Assembly: GCA_016705955.1 (NCBI GenBank) | Contig: JADJKO010000001.1 | Span: 620,001-684,000, forward strand | DNA from: Flavobacteriales bacterium | Lineage (GTDB): Bacteria; Bacteroidota; Bacteroidia; Flavobacteriales_F; PHOS-HE28 | Length of the DNA stretch: 64,000 nt | Direction of reading: 5' to 3' | Part shown: piece by piece, positions 8,569-17,241 of the stretch | Layout: the number at the start of each line of letters is the position of its first letter | Numbering within the stretch: the first letter of the stretch is position 1 | Notes under the pieces: model-generated | Seen by the model: the letters and a program-made list of their open reading frames with translations, nothing else | The model's database searches: none | Told to the model about the DNA's origin: nothing | Program-made: the position numbers and the translations under genes

Positions 8569-8844
8569 TCAGGGCTCCTTAGGCAACGCCATCCAGTGCG
8601 TCACCTCCAGGAAGAACCGGTTGCTCGTGCCTTCGCCGAGCCAGAAATGCGGCGGACCATCGTAGCCGGTCTTGCTCACGTTCTTCACAAAGAAGTCGTG
8701 CGCGAAACGCATCACCACCACCGGGCGAGTTTCCGTGGCGCCCGTCTTGCCCGGCAGGTACACGGTGTTGTTGGGCAAATAGCACAGCACGCGTTGGCCA
8801 TCATCGGGCAAGCGGTCCTGAACGGAGATCCAAGGGGAGGACAT
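8569..8844 (-). CDS. DUF551-like small protein
   Basis: A 91-residue protein beginning MSSPWISVQDRLPDDGQRVL, the standard opening of DUF551 proteins (W-I-S-V-x-D-R-L-P), and ending in FLEVTHWMALPKEP, the matching terminal motif. The start at 8844 fits this family and follows an AGAAAGG-like site. Proteins of this family occur in phages and bacterial chromosomes and have no established function. It sits 3' of the malate-synthase-like gene, with its own short upstream space. Cytoplasmic; no signal peptide. Confidence 0.75.
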   Translation of the reverse strand: MSSPWISVQDRLPDDGQRVLCYLPNNTVYLPGKTGATETRPVVVMRFAHDFFVKNVSKTGYDGPPHFWLGEGTSNRFFLEVTHWMALPKEP

Positions 8845-8883
8845 GTGCGGCCTTTCTGATCGGCCGGGCAAGATAGCCCGCGT

Positions 8884-10410
8884 TCAGACCTGCGGTTCCA
8901 ACGGAACACTCTCGGAGAGGACCGCATCCAACGTGATCTGCACCGCGCGCTTCGCCAACACCTTGGTGCGGTCATCGGCATCGGCGTACATCTTGTCCGC
9001 TTCCTTCTTCACCAGGTAACGGAGCAAGGCCTCGTGGATCTCCAGCTTCGTAGCGCTCACCACACCGTGGCGGCTGTGGTTCCATTGCCAGAGCAAGCGC
9101 AACGCCAGCCGCAGCGAGGAACGATCGTGCGAGCGACCGCCCTGAACCACGTGCGCATTCCCTTGGGCGCGTTGCACAAGTGATCTGATGATGGTGCGAA
9201 TGCACGAGACCAAACTCTCCACGGTGATGGCGCCGGTGGGTCGTTCGATCAGATCAACGGGCCGGATGGTATCATCACGGAGGTAGTCCATCTGGTGCGC
9301 ACGCGGCATCACCTTGTTGAACTCCGCCATCGCCGCGTTCACCGTACCGGCGTGGATCACAAGCGTGCCGTCGCAACCATCCAATGCTTCACGTTCCTTG
9401 TCGGCCAACATCTCCAGATATTCCTTCTTCAGCATCAGCGGATCGCGGGAGGGAAGGATGAAGGACGTAGGCCCGATGGCGTGGCACCCCCGCTTGTGCG
9501 CGATGCCGATCGAATACAGCGACAGCGCACGCAGGAAGGAGGCGTTCAATCCGATGGTCTCCCGATCCGGGAACACCGGCACATCCGGTCCGTGGAAGAG
9601 TGCGATGTGATCCGCAGCGTAGGCCTGTGGGTCGATGCTGAGACCGGCCCCGTGGTGCATCAGTTCGAAGAGGATCTCATCCATCTCCAGCGCTCCGGCA
9701 ATGGAATCGATCATCACCGTGGCGCGAATGCTTCCGCGCGGCAGGTCGGCGTCCTGTTCAAGGGCATCGAAGAGTTGGGACCACAACCGCGCTTCCAAGT
9801 GGCCGTGGACATCGCGAAGCAGAAGGTAGAGTCCTCCCTGCCGCTCCTTCAGAGCCGGCAGGACGTGTACGCGCAGCATGGCCAGATCGAAGAAGGCGGC
9901 CGGTACGGGTTCATCCCCCTCCAGCACGCTGCTCTCCAGCACCCACAACGGGCGCGGAGCCACCATGAGCCGGGTAGGGGAGTTCGGGTTGGCGCGCACC
10001 CGGCCTTCTACCGGATCCAGGTAAGCAAGGTCCATGCGTGCGGCGCGTTCCAGGGCGCGGTGGGCGCGGACGATGCTCCACGTATCATTCGTGGTGCAAT
10101 TCCACAGGTCGGCGATGTAGCTCTTGGCTCCGGCGTTCAGGCCGTGGATCAGGTCGCTGCGCAAACTGCCGCCGAGGAATTCCACGCGGCGCTCCATCAG
10201 CTCCGGAGGCAAGGGGTCCACGCGCCACGCGGTGCGGCGCACGTGCTCGGTATCCGCCAGCAGATCCACATCACCGGCTTGCAGTTGCTTGCGACGCGCC
10301 GTGCGCAACGCGAGGACATCCACGCGCCGCCGATCGAAACGATCCACGAGGTCGTGCAGGAGTTGTTGCACACGCGGTCCCAGCGTGCGTTCGGTCGGCA
10401 GGGTGATCAT
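8884..10410 (-). CDS. Malate synthase A-like protein with altered active-site residues
   Basis: A 508-residue protein alignable end to end with malate synthase A: LNAGAKSYIADL, LPRGSIRATVMIDS, LEMDEILFEL, HKRGCHAIGPTS, PTGAITVESL and WQWNHS. Key positions differ. The family RPRGW segment, which supplies the catalytic Arg, is RPLW here. The catalytic/metal Glu of LIET is Asp (MIDS), and the MEDAAT block holding the catalytic Asp reads SHDRSS, with Asp kept. The Asp of MDEIL is kept. It may be inactive, use another 2-oxo acid, or regulate. No isocitrate lyase is nearby. The ATG at 10410 is chosen over an in-frame TTG at 10422. The comparison with canonical residues is from memory of E. coli AceB. 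Confidence 0.75.
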   Translation of the reverse strand: MITLPTERTLGPRVQQLLHDLVDRFDRRRVDVLALRTARRKQLQAGDVDLLADTEHVRRTAWRVDPLPPELMERRVEFLGGSLRSDLIHGLNAGAKSYIADLWNCTTNDTWSIVRAHRALERAARMDLAYLDPVEGRVRANPNSPTRLMVAPRPLWVLESSVLEGDEPVPAAFFDLAMLRVHVLPALKERQGGLYLLLRDVHGHLEARLWSQLFDALEQDADLPRGSIRATVMIDSIAGALEMDEILFELMHHGAGLSIDPQAYAADHIALFHGPDVPVFPDRETIGLNASFLRALSLYSIGIAHKRGCHAIGPTSFILPSRDPLMLKKEYLEMLADKEREALDGCDGTLVIHAGTVNAAMAEFNKVMPRAHQMDYLRDDTIRPVDLIERPTGAITVESLVSCIRTIIRSLVQRAQGNAHVVQGGRSHDRSSLRLALRLLWQWNHSRHGVVSATKLEIHEALLRYLVKKEADKMYADADDRTKVLAKRAVQITLDAVLSESVPLEPQV

Positions 10411-10457
10411 GTTCTGGTCCAAAGGGCGAACGTTCTACGCCGATCCGATCGGTGCGG

Positions 10458-11618
10458 TTATGGGGTCGACGGAGTAGCCTCTCCCAGCACGAGGTCCTTG
10501 TCCTCCATCGCGAGCCGCAGATCCGGATCCATCGCCGCCAACGCCTTTATCCGCGGATGCATCACCGCGAAGAAGACCGGCGGCAGCAAACTCATGAGCA
10601 TCATTCCCGGATAGCCCGTGGGCAATTGCGGTGCGCGGTCCACACTGCGCAACACGTGGTACGGTCGGCTCGCCTTCCAATGGTGATCGCTGTGCCGCGT
10701 GAGTTCGAAGAGCGTGAGCCGGCCCAGCCGATGATCGCTGTTCCACGAATGCACGTGCTGCACCCGGCGGTAATGGCCTTTCTCGTCGCGCGTGCGCCGC
10801 AGGCCGTAGTGCTCGATGTAGTTCACCGTCTCCAACAACAGGATACCGATCAGCGCCGCCGCCACGAAGGCCAGCACCGTGAACGGACCGAAGACCCAAG
10901 CGATGCCCGCCAACAACGCGACTTGCCACACCAACGCATGCAGCATCTCGTTGCGCAGCCCATACGGCGCGTGTCCTTCCTTCCGCAGGCGTTCCGCCTC
11001 GATCCGCCACGCGCTCACGAAACCGAACACGATGCTGCGGAACCAGAACGCATACAGCCACTCGCCATACCGCGCGCTGGCCGGATCATCCGGTGTAGCC
11101 ACGCGACGGTGATGCCCGCGGTTGTGTTCAATGATGAAGTGCATGTACAAGCTCGTGAGCAGCAACGCCCGCCCGAGGTCGCGCTCCCACCGTTTCGCGC
11201 GGTGCCCCAGCTCATGCGCCACGTTGATGCCGTAGATCCCGCAGAGGATCCCCATGCTCGCCACGCGCCCCGCGATCTCCCATGCGCTCAGGCCCGCTTC
11301 CCCCACTTGGAAAAGGAAGAGGATCAGGATGCCCCACTGCAACGGCACCAGCACGTACAGCAGCGCATCGAAGAGTGGATCGGCCAACGCCGCGCGTTCC
11401 TCTTCGTCGTTCAGGTTATCCGGTGGGTGCGGCAACAAGGCCTCCAGCAGTGGCACCAGAAAGAATGCGTGCAGCGGCAGCGCCCACGTCCACCAGCCGT
11501 GACCCAGCAACCCCACAATGCCCCATGCCGGTGCTAGGAAGGTGATCAGGTACCGCAACGCGCGAAAGCGCACGCGGCGACGGTTGGCCAAGGTGATCGT
11601 GGGCGCGGTGATCTCCAT
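10458..11618 (-). CDS. alkB: AlkB-type membrane di-iron monooxygenase (alkane 1-monooxygenase family)
   Basis: A 386-residue integral membrane protein with all histidine boxes of the AlkB family: NVAHELGH, EHNRGHHRRVATPDDPAS, NYIEHYGL and RHSDHHW. Hydrophobic helices precede and separate the boxes, as in alkane and xylene monooxygenases. The Met at 11618 (MEITAPTITLANRRR) is preferred; in-frame Mets further upstream would add a basic, unconserved extension. O2-dependent terminal hydroxylation of an alkane-like substrate is the expected reaction. No rubredoxin or rubredoxin reductase lies nearby. It contrasts with the anaerobic catabolism elsewhere in the window, suggesting a facultative lifestyle. 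Substrate is inferred from family only. Confidence 0.85.
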   Translation of the reverse strand: MEITAPTITLANRRRVRFRALRYLITFLAPAWGIVGLLGHGWWTWALPLHAFFLVPLLEALLPHPPDNLNDEEERAALADPLFDALLYVLVPLQWGILILFLFQVGEAGLSAWEIAGRVASMGILCGIYGINVAHELGHRAKRWERDLGRALLLTSLYMHFIIEHNRGHHRRVATPDDPASARYGEWLYAFWFRSIVFGFVSAWRIEAERLRKEGHAPYGLRNEMLHALVWQVALLAGIAWVFGPFTVLAFVAAALIGILLLETVNYIEHYGLRRTRDEKGHYRRVQHVHSWNSDHRLGRLTLFELTRHSDHHWKASRPYHVLRSVDRAPQLPTGYPGMMLMSLLPPVFFAVMHPRIKALAAMDPDLRLAMEDKDLVLGEATPSTP

Positions 11619-11764
11619 TGGATCAAAAGTAGGGGGGAGGCGCAGCGATCTCCTCCCGCGCAGCCACCCCATCATCTGCCGAAAGCGCACACCACCATCC
11701 CATGGTTCAAAACCAGGACCCGTTGAACACCAAAACCCATCCTCCCCGCCGTTTGTTTCGAAGC

Positions 11765-12402
11765 ATGTACGTGCCTACCATGACCATCGCGGAAGCCATC
11801 GCCGAAGCCAAGGCGGACCTCCATAGCGTGCAGAACAAGACGCTGCCCCTCATCAAGGAGCAGGAACGAAGCCATCGCAAGAACCGCCATGGCGGCGACA
11901 TCGTCGGCCGCCGCGCCTACACCAGCCCCGGCAAGAACAACTGGCTCTGCGTCACCACCACCAACAAGAAGCACACGCTCCAGAACTTCCTCATGTACAT
12001 CCACGCCAAGGATGGCTTCTTCGCCCTTCAGCCCAGCTACGAAGGACTCAGCTTCCTCTTCACGCCGCACTTCCTCATGCGCTACCGCGAGCGCAGTGGC
12101 CATGTGGTGCGCCCACCGCCATCGAGAACCTCACCACTTTCTTCTACCGCAACCCTGCCACAACCGCCATGCGCACCGGCAAGGAACACCAAGGCTTCCC
12201 GGCCTTCATCGGTGCCGTGCCGGATGGCTATGTGCTAGGCACATTGCATTATGATGAAGGCTACCACCGCGGCCGCACATTCGTTAGCCACAAAGAAGCA
12301 TTCCCCAACCAAGCGGAGCAGTGGGAGGGTCTGGCGGCATTGTATGAGTTGCAAACACGCCAACCCAAACTGTTCGCGCAACTGAAAGCTGGGGTGATCT
12401 GA
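11765..12402 (+). pseudogene. Frameshifted conserved-type hypothetical protein
   Basis: Frame 2 encodes MYVPTMTIAEAIAEAKADL through FTPHFLMRYRERSG to about 12100. The reading then makes sense only in frame 1 (APTAIENLTTFFYRNP onward), ending at 12402 with QPKLFAQLKAGVI. A single-base change near 12095-12112 therefore splits what looks like one ~212-residue cytoplasmic protein. The composition and the HFLMRYRER motif suggest a real family that I cannot name. It may be a pseudogene or a consensus error; other genes in this window have similar lesions. Confidence 0.5.
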
Positions 12403-12442
12403 GCAGCGCAGCATCCTCACCCCGTCCACCCCGTCCACCAAC

Positions 12443-12472
12443 AAAAAGCCCCACCATCCGGCAGGGCCTTTC
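12443..12472 (-). terminator. Probable intrinsic terminator
   Basis: On the minus strand, an imperfect stem (aaagg-ccc pairing with gggg-cttt, one mismatch) is followed by ctttttg, the usual G+C stem plus T tract. It lies between two convergent damaged genes and could terminate both. The remainder of 12403-12620 holds short C-rich repeats but no gene that I can support. Confidence 0.5.
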
Positions 12473-12620
12473 GTTATCGTTGCTGAAACCGGTCATCGCG
12501 AACCGCGAGGAACGAAGCGGGAAGCGATCTCGTTAAGCGCAGCCACCGCGATCGTCATCTGCAGGTTCGCGCGTGCAGCGTGCAGCCTCCAGCGTGTAGC
12601 CAACAGCCCACCTCCACACC

Positions 12621-13136
12621 CTACGGCCCCGGCACCTCCGGCACCTCCTCCTTCGTCGTACCTCTATTCACCACGATCCGCGCATCGAAGTACTCCTGGT
12701 GGAACACCGGATCACGGTCCTTGAACTCGTTCATCAGCTTGTCCATCCGGTTCGTCAGTATCGTCGTCCCCTCGCGGATCAACCCCTCAATGCGCTCCGC
12801 CGCACCCTTCCGCACCGTGATCGCCACGCGCGGCGCGCTGATCACCAGCTCGTACGCATCAATGAACGGTTGCAGTTCCGTCATGTCCAACGGTAGGATC
12901 CCGTAAGGCGCCAAACTCCCGATCACCGCGTTCGCGTCGCTGTGGATCCCTTGGCACTTCTGCCCGACAATGGAGTCGCGTGGGGCGATCAGGTCGCTGT
13001 AGCTCACATCCATCTTCTCGCGCAACACCGTATCGCCCACGTCCTCCGCATAAGCGAACATCTGGTCCGCCAAAGGATCTACCAGAGCCGCCACCGTGGC
13101 ACTGGCCGCGCTCATGCACCATGTCCAGCTTGCTGA
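12621..13136 (-). pseudogene. C-terminal remnant of a Bacteroidota-type hypothetical protein
   Basis: The supported part runs from about TVAALVDPLADQMFAYAED to the end, including REKMDVSYSDLI, SAPRVAITVRKGAAE, NRMDKLMNEFKDRDPVFH and FDARIVVNRG. From memory, this resembles the C-terminal half of a widespread Bacteroidota hypothetical family, in which MDKLM and ARV-VNRG are conserved. The matching N-terminal half is missing or out of frame, and the open frame further upstream runs antisense into the Crp/Fnr gene. I read it as a truncated or frameshifted gene. The upstream boundary is approximate. Confidence 0.45.
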
Positions 13137-13233
13137 AGATCCGATAGTGTTGCTGCCTTGAACGGGTACAGGGCGTGGTGGGAACGCCAGCCCGATATCT
13201 TCACGCCTTCCATCCGGGTAAGAGCACTCCTCC

Positions 13234-13917
13234 ATGGCCAACCATTCGTTCCGCCTCAACGACCTGATCGAGCAATACTGCGCCCCGGAGTGGCGGGAGC
13301 TGATGAATTCCCGGAACACCCGGAACACCTACCGCAAGGGGGAGGCGATCTTCAAGCAAGGAGAGGTGGCGGACAAGATGTACATGATCGAGCAGGGCCG
13401 GATCAAAGTGGTGGCCAGCTATGTCGAAGGCCGGGACCGGATCGTGCGTTTGGCCGCCGATGGTGAAGTGCTCGGCCACCGCGGTATCGGCACGAACCTG
13501 ATCTACACCGCCAACGTGATCGCCCTCTCCGAGACCGAGGTCAATATCATCCCCATGTCGCTCTTCCTCAGCGTGCTCAAAGCGAACAACCTGTTCTGCT
13601 ATCATTTCCTGCTCTTCTTCGTGGACGAGCTGCGCGTATTGGACCAGCAGGCCCGGGACATCCTGAACATGACCGTGACGCAGCGCGTGGTGAAGGCCCT
13701 GCGGATGAACATGGACGCGTTCGGCTTCGATGAGCGCGACAAGAAGCGGTTGGCGTTCACCATATCACGCAAGGAGATCGCGCAGATCGCGGATACGACC
13801 TATGAATCGGTGATCCGATCGCTGGCCGAACTGCAACAGCAGGGCCTCATCGTATTAACAGGGAAGCAGATCAGGATCCTGAAGAAGAAAGAACTTCTCG
13901 CGCTGCTTAACGGTTGA
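13234..13917 (+). CDS. Crp/Fnr-family transcription regulator
   Basis: A 227-residue regulator: cyclic-nucleotide-binding-like beta-roll (FKQGEVADKMYMIEQGRIKVV, residues ~40-60), long dimerisation helix (~125-145), and a C-terminal winged helix (ISRKEIAQIADTTYESVIRS). The recognition helix has Glu and Arg at the spacing used by Fnr to read TGA half-sites. Only two cysteines are visible (residues 16 and ~126), so a classical Fnr [4Fe-4S] centre is unlikely; a DNR/NnrR-type or haem/NO sensor fits better. It is adjacent and convergent to the nar operon. Palindromes with TGAY-N4-RTCA cores upstream of nar, bcr, moc-hcr and narK are its likely targets (inference). Confidence 0.88.
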   Translation: MANHSFRLNDLIEQYCAPEWRELMNSRNTRNTYRKGEAIFKQGEVADKMYMIEQGRIKVVASYVEGRDRIVRLAADGEVLGHRGIGTNLIYTANVIALSETEVNIIPMSLFLSVLKANNLFCYHFLLFFVDELRVLDQQARDILNMTVTQRVVKALRMNMDAFGFDERDKKRLAFTISRKEIAQIADTTYESVIRSLAELQQQGLIVLTGKQIRILKKKELLALLNG

Positions 13918-14019
13918 GCTGTAAGTCAAGCCGAGCGAGGCGCCATAGGGCCAACGCTCATCACCGACCACCCGGCAGCGGCGCCCCGGAATACCAAGGC
14001 CGCCTGGATCCAGCAGGGA

Positions 14020-14977
14020 TCAGTGGTTCATCCCTTTCTTTCCCGGGAAGTAGCTCCCTGAGGAACGAATGGCCTTCCGGCTCCAATTCCAGATCACCAC
14101 TTGGTACCCGCGCCAGATATAATCGATCGGCGCCACCAAGAAGTGGATGAAACGGGTGAAGGGGATGATGGCGATGATGAAGAACGCGGAGAACATGTGC
14201 ATCTTCACCGTCCATGGCAACGCGCTTACCGCAGCCACATCAGGGTTGAACGCGAAGATGGAGCGCATGTAGGGCGTGATCGCGGAGGCGAACCAGGAGG
14301 TGCCCCAGTTGTTGGCCACGGCGACGATCAGTCCGCTCAGGATCTGCACGAGCAGGACCACATACACCAACATGTCCATGCGGTTGGTCACCATCATCAC
14401 CTTCCGGCTTCCGAGGCGACGACGGATCAGGAGCACCAAGCCGAGCAAGGTGGCAAGACCGAAGGCGAAAGCGCTCATCTCCAGGATCAGCAGCCGCACA
14501 GGCTCGCCATTCCAAGCCAGTACGCTTCGTGGAAAGAGGAAGGCGGTCAAGTGGCCGAAGAAAAGCCACATCAGCCCGTAGTGGAAAGGTTGGCTTCCCC
14601 AGAACAGCTTCTTGCGCTCCAGGAATTCAGAGGAGAGCGAGGAGACCTGGAAGCCCCGGTTGATGTACCGGTAGATCGATCCGATCAGGAAGATGAACAG
14701 CGCGATGTAAGGGAACGCGACCAGCGTCAAGGTGTTGACGACCGCAGCACCGGAATCCCAAGCGAGTTTGAGCCCCCATGCCACCGCCACCGCCACTGCG
14801 ACCATGACAAGGAACACCATGGCATAACTCGGTCCAGGGTCGCGGCGCGATGCCGAGTTCCAGCATCGTTCGCTGTGCTTTCAGGTACGTGGTGATGGCC
14901 ACGTACAGCACCACTGCCGCTACCAATAGTCCCACTGGCAGGTAATAGCTTCCTAAGTTCGCGGTGAGCATCAACAT
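14020..14977 (-). pseudogene. narI: Respiratory nitrate reductase gamma subunit NarI, apparent frameshift
   Basis: The main frame (from 14820) gives the membrane cytochrome b: FHYGLMWLFFGHL and KMHMFSAFFIIAIIPFTRFIHFL supply the four haem-ligand His. A more N-terminal segment begins at ATG 14977 (MLMLTANLGSYYLPVGLLV), two bases after the narJ stop, and runs into a different frame near 14836-14846. Removing one base joins the two (…ELGI-RDPGPSYAMVFL). The joined protein, ~318 residues with about seven membrane helices, is longer than the five-helix E. coli NarI (225). Translation could instead start at the ATG at 14820, which would leave the haem region intact. Role: quinol oxidation and electron delivery to NarH. 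Confidence 0.75.
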
Positions 14978-14979
14978 GT

Positions 14980-15669
14980 TCAGGTCGTTTTGAGGGTCTT
15001 GGGATGTGGGGTACTGCACGTTCCGCAGGTAGCAGCGCCGTGGATGAATGCTTGCGAGGCCGGGAGTTCGTTCACGTGGTTCTCGACTTCGATATGTTCG
15101 CTCAACAGGAGGGTGAGCAAGGCGTTCAGCGCGTTGCCGTATACGTTCCCGTCCTCGCAACCTTGCAGCACGATGGCGTTGTGCTTGCGCAGGAGCATCT
15201 TCTCCCGCATCGCCATGCGTGCTGTCTCGAATTCCTTGAGCATGATCCGAAGGGCAGGCATCACGATGCGCACGCAGAGCTCATCGCGAATGGCATGGTC
15301 CTTCATCAAGGGCAACAGGGTCAGCACGTTCACCAGGTTGTCCGGCAGTTCGCCTCCGCAATCGTTCTGCGCTTCGGCCTGTTCCCGTTTCATGTTCACC
15401 AGGAACTCGCCACGTTTGTAATCCTCACCGAAGATCACATAGCCTAGATCGGGGTAGCAGATGGCTTGCACGTGGAAGGTCCGGGTATAGATCTCCTCCT
15501 GGTCGTACATCGCGGTATTCTCCACCCAAGTCGCGAAGCGGTCCAGATCGGGCACGGCCTCCGGACAGGTGGCCATCAACATGTCACGGCATGCCTGCAC
15601 GGCCCCGGGCAATTCAGGGCTGGGATACCGGAACAATCCGGCCATCAGGGCATAGCGTTCGGCTTGCAT
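14980..15669 (-). CDS. narJ: Nitrate reductase assembly chaperone NarJ
   Basis: A 229-residue cytoplasmic protein of the NarJ/TorD class (ALMAGLFRYPSPELPGA start, all-helical, acidic). It is required for insertion of Mo cofactor and Fe-S clusters into NarG before membrane attachment. The ATG at 15669 is preferred to an in-frame GTG at 15675; it follows the narH stop by two bases. It lies between narH and narI, the canonical position. It ends two bases before the proposed narI start. Confidence 0.88.
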   Translation of the reverse strand: MQAERYALMAGLFRYPSPELPGAVQACRDMLMATCPEAVPDLDRFATWVENTAMYDQEEIYTRTFHVQAICYPDLGYVIFGEDYKRGEFLVNMKREQAEAQNDCGGELPDNLVNVLTLLPLMKDHAIRDELCVRIVMPALRIMLKEFETARMAMREKMLLRKHNAIVLQGCEDGNVYGNALNALLTLLLSEHIEVENHVNELPASQAFIHGAATCGTCSTPHPKTLKTT

Positions 15670-15671
15670 GA

Positions 15672-17165
15672 TCACAGGCCGCGTGCGGGCTTCATTTTGA
15701 ATCCGAATCCGGTCTCGCCTTTCACGTCGGCGGTCGCTTCGATCATCTCGATGCTCTCCTCGCGGTGTGCGGGTGGGATCACGAAACGCTCGTTGAAGGT
15801 GGCCAATGAGGTCAGCCGGAAAATAGCGTCCGCTTCACCGGGGTTGGTCCTGCCGATCTGCAGTGCTTCCTCCACTTCCTCCTTGGTCAGGTCGCCCACG
15901 GTGGCATCCCGGCGGTGGATCTTCACCGCGAGCAATTTGCGCAGCACGTTCCGCACCTTCTCCTCATCACCGGCGGTGAAGAGGCTGGCGAGGTACTTCA
16001 TGGGCAGGCGGGAGGTTTCCACCCCGCCCCACAAGGACTTCGTGGTGGAATCATACACGCCATCGCTGTCCACGCTGGCCATTGCGGGCAGCATGGGCGG
16101 CACGTAGAACAGGTTCGGGAGGGTGCGGTACTCCGGGTGCAAGGGCAGTGCGATCCCCCACTCCTTCACGAATTGATACACCGGTGACAGTTGAGCGGAA
16201 CGGATGGTGGAGTCCGCGATCCCGTTGGCTTTTGCCGCTGCGATCACTTGCGGATCGTTCGGATCAAGGTAGATGGCCAGCTGGCGGTCCACGAGTTCAT
16301 TCTCCGGGCAGGAGGCCACGGCCTCGATCATGTCGGCATCGTAGAGCATCACACCGAGGTAGCGGATGCGGCCCACGCAGGAGTGCATGCAGGCAGGTGC
16401 CTGACCCGACTCAAGGCGCGGGTAGCACAGAATGCACTTCTCGGATTTCCCCGTGTTCCAGTTGTAGTAGCTCTTCTTGTAAGGGCAGGCCGTAACGCAC
16501 ATGCGCCATGCCCGGCAACGCTCCTGGTTGAGCAGCACGATACCATCCTCACCACGCTTGTACAGGGCGCCTGATGGACAGGAACCCACGCAGGCCGGGT
16601 TGAGGCAATGGTTGCAGATGCGCGGCAGGTAGAACATCATCATCCGCTCCAACTGGAACAGGCTCTCCTGCTCGGCCGGTGAGAGCTCCTTGAAGTTCAC
16701 ATCCTTGCGGGCGTAGTCCTGTGATCCACCCAGGTCATCGTCCCAGTTCGGCCCGGCCTTCACATCGATGTGCTCACCGGTGACCAAGGAAACGGGGCGT
16801 GCCGTGGGCTGGTCATCGCCTTCAGGCGCGGTGAACAGGTCCGAGTACTTGTAGGTCCATGGCTCGTAGTAGTCCTCCAGCACGGGCATGTTCGGGTTGT
16901 GGAAGATGTTCTTGAGTCCCTTCCACTTGCCGGCCCCGCGCAGCGATACGGAGTTGCCGTCCTTCACCCAGCCGCCCTTATAGACGTCCTGGTCCTCCCA
17001 TTTGGTGGGGTAACCGGTGCCGGGCTTGGTCTCCACGTTGTTCCACCACATGTATTCCGCACCCCGGCGATCGGTCCAGATGTTCTTGCAGGCGATCGAA
17101 CAGGTATGGCACCCGATACACTTATCGAGGTGGAACACCATTGAGATCTGTGATCTGACGTTCAT
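15672..17165 (-). CDS. narH: Respiratory nitrate reductase beta subunit NarH
   Basis: A 497-residue Fe-S electron-transfer subunit. The first cluster motif is CIGCHTCSIACKNIW. Further motifs are CNHCLNPACVGSCPSGAL and CRAWRMCVTACPYKK, where Trp replaces a Cys to give the [3Fe-4S] centre as in NarH. KCILCYPRLESGQAPACMHSC completes the set. Length and order match E. coli NarH (512). It passes electrons from NarI haems to NarG on the cytoplasmic face. The gene lies 76 bp after narG and overlaps the narJ region closely. Confidence 0.96.
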   Translation of the reverse strand: MNVRSQISMVFHLDKCIGCHTCSIACKNIWTDRRGAEYMWWNNVETKPGTGYPTKWEDQDVYKGGWVKDGNSVSLRGAGKWKGLKNIFHNPNMPVLEDYYEPWTYKYSDLFTAPEGDDQPTARPVSLVTGEHIDVKAGPNWDDDLGGSQDYARKDVNFKELSPAEQESLFQLERMMMFYLPRICNHCLNPACVGSCPSGALYKRGEDGIVLLNQERCRAWRMCVTACPYKKSYYNWNTGKSEKCILCYPRLESGQAPACMHSCVGRIRYLGVMLYDADMIEAVASCPENELVDRQLAIYLDPNDPQVIAAAKANGIADSTIRSAQLSPVYQFVKEWGIALPLHPEYRTLPNLFYVPPMLPAMASVDSDGVYDSTTKSLWGGVETSRLPMKYLASLFTAGDEEKVRNVLRKLLAVKIHRRDATVGDLTKEEVEEALQIGRTNPGEADAIFRLTSLATFNERFVIPPAHREESIEMIEATADVKGETGFGFKMKPARGL

Positions 17166-17241
17166 GGTCTTGGCTTTATCGTTGTTCAGAATACGACCTT
17201 GTCCATTTTGCGCACCAGTACGTGGGTGTCACGGTTGGCGC

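Noticed and set aside
12415..12442. Short tandem ccgtccacc-like repeat
   Set aside because: Only about two imperfect units, probably simple C-rich sequence next to a terminator.
13234..13917. A classical [4Fe-4S] Fnr oxygen sensor
   Set aside because: Only two cysteines are visible and the N-terminal Cys cluster is absent, so only Crp/Fnr family membership is claimed.
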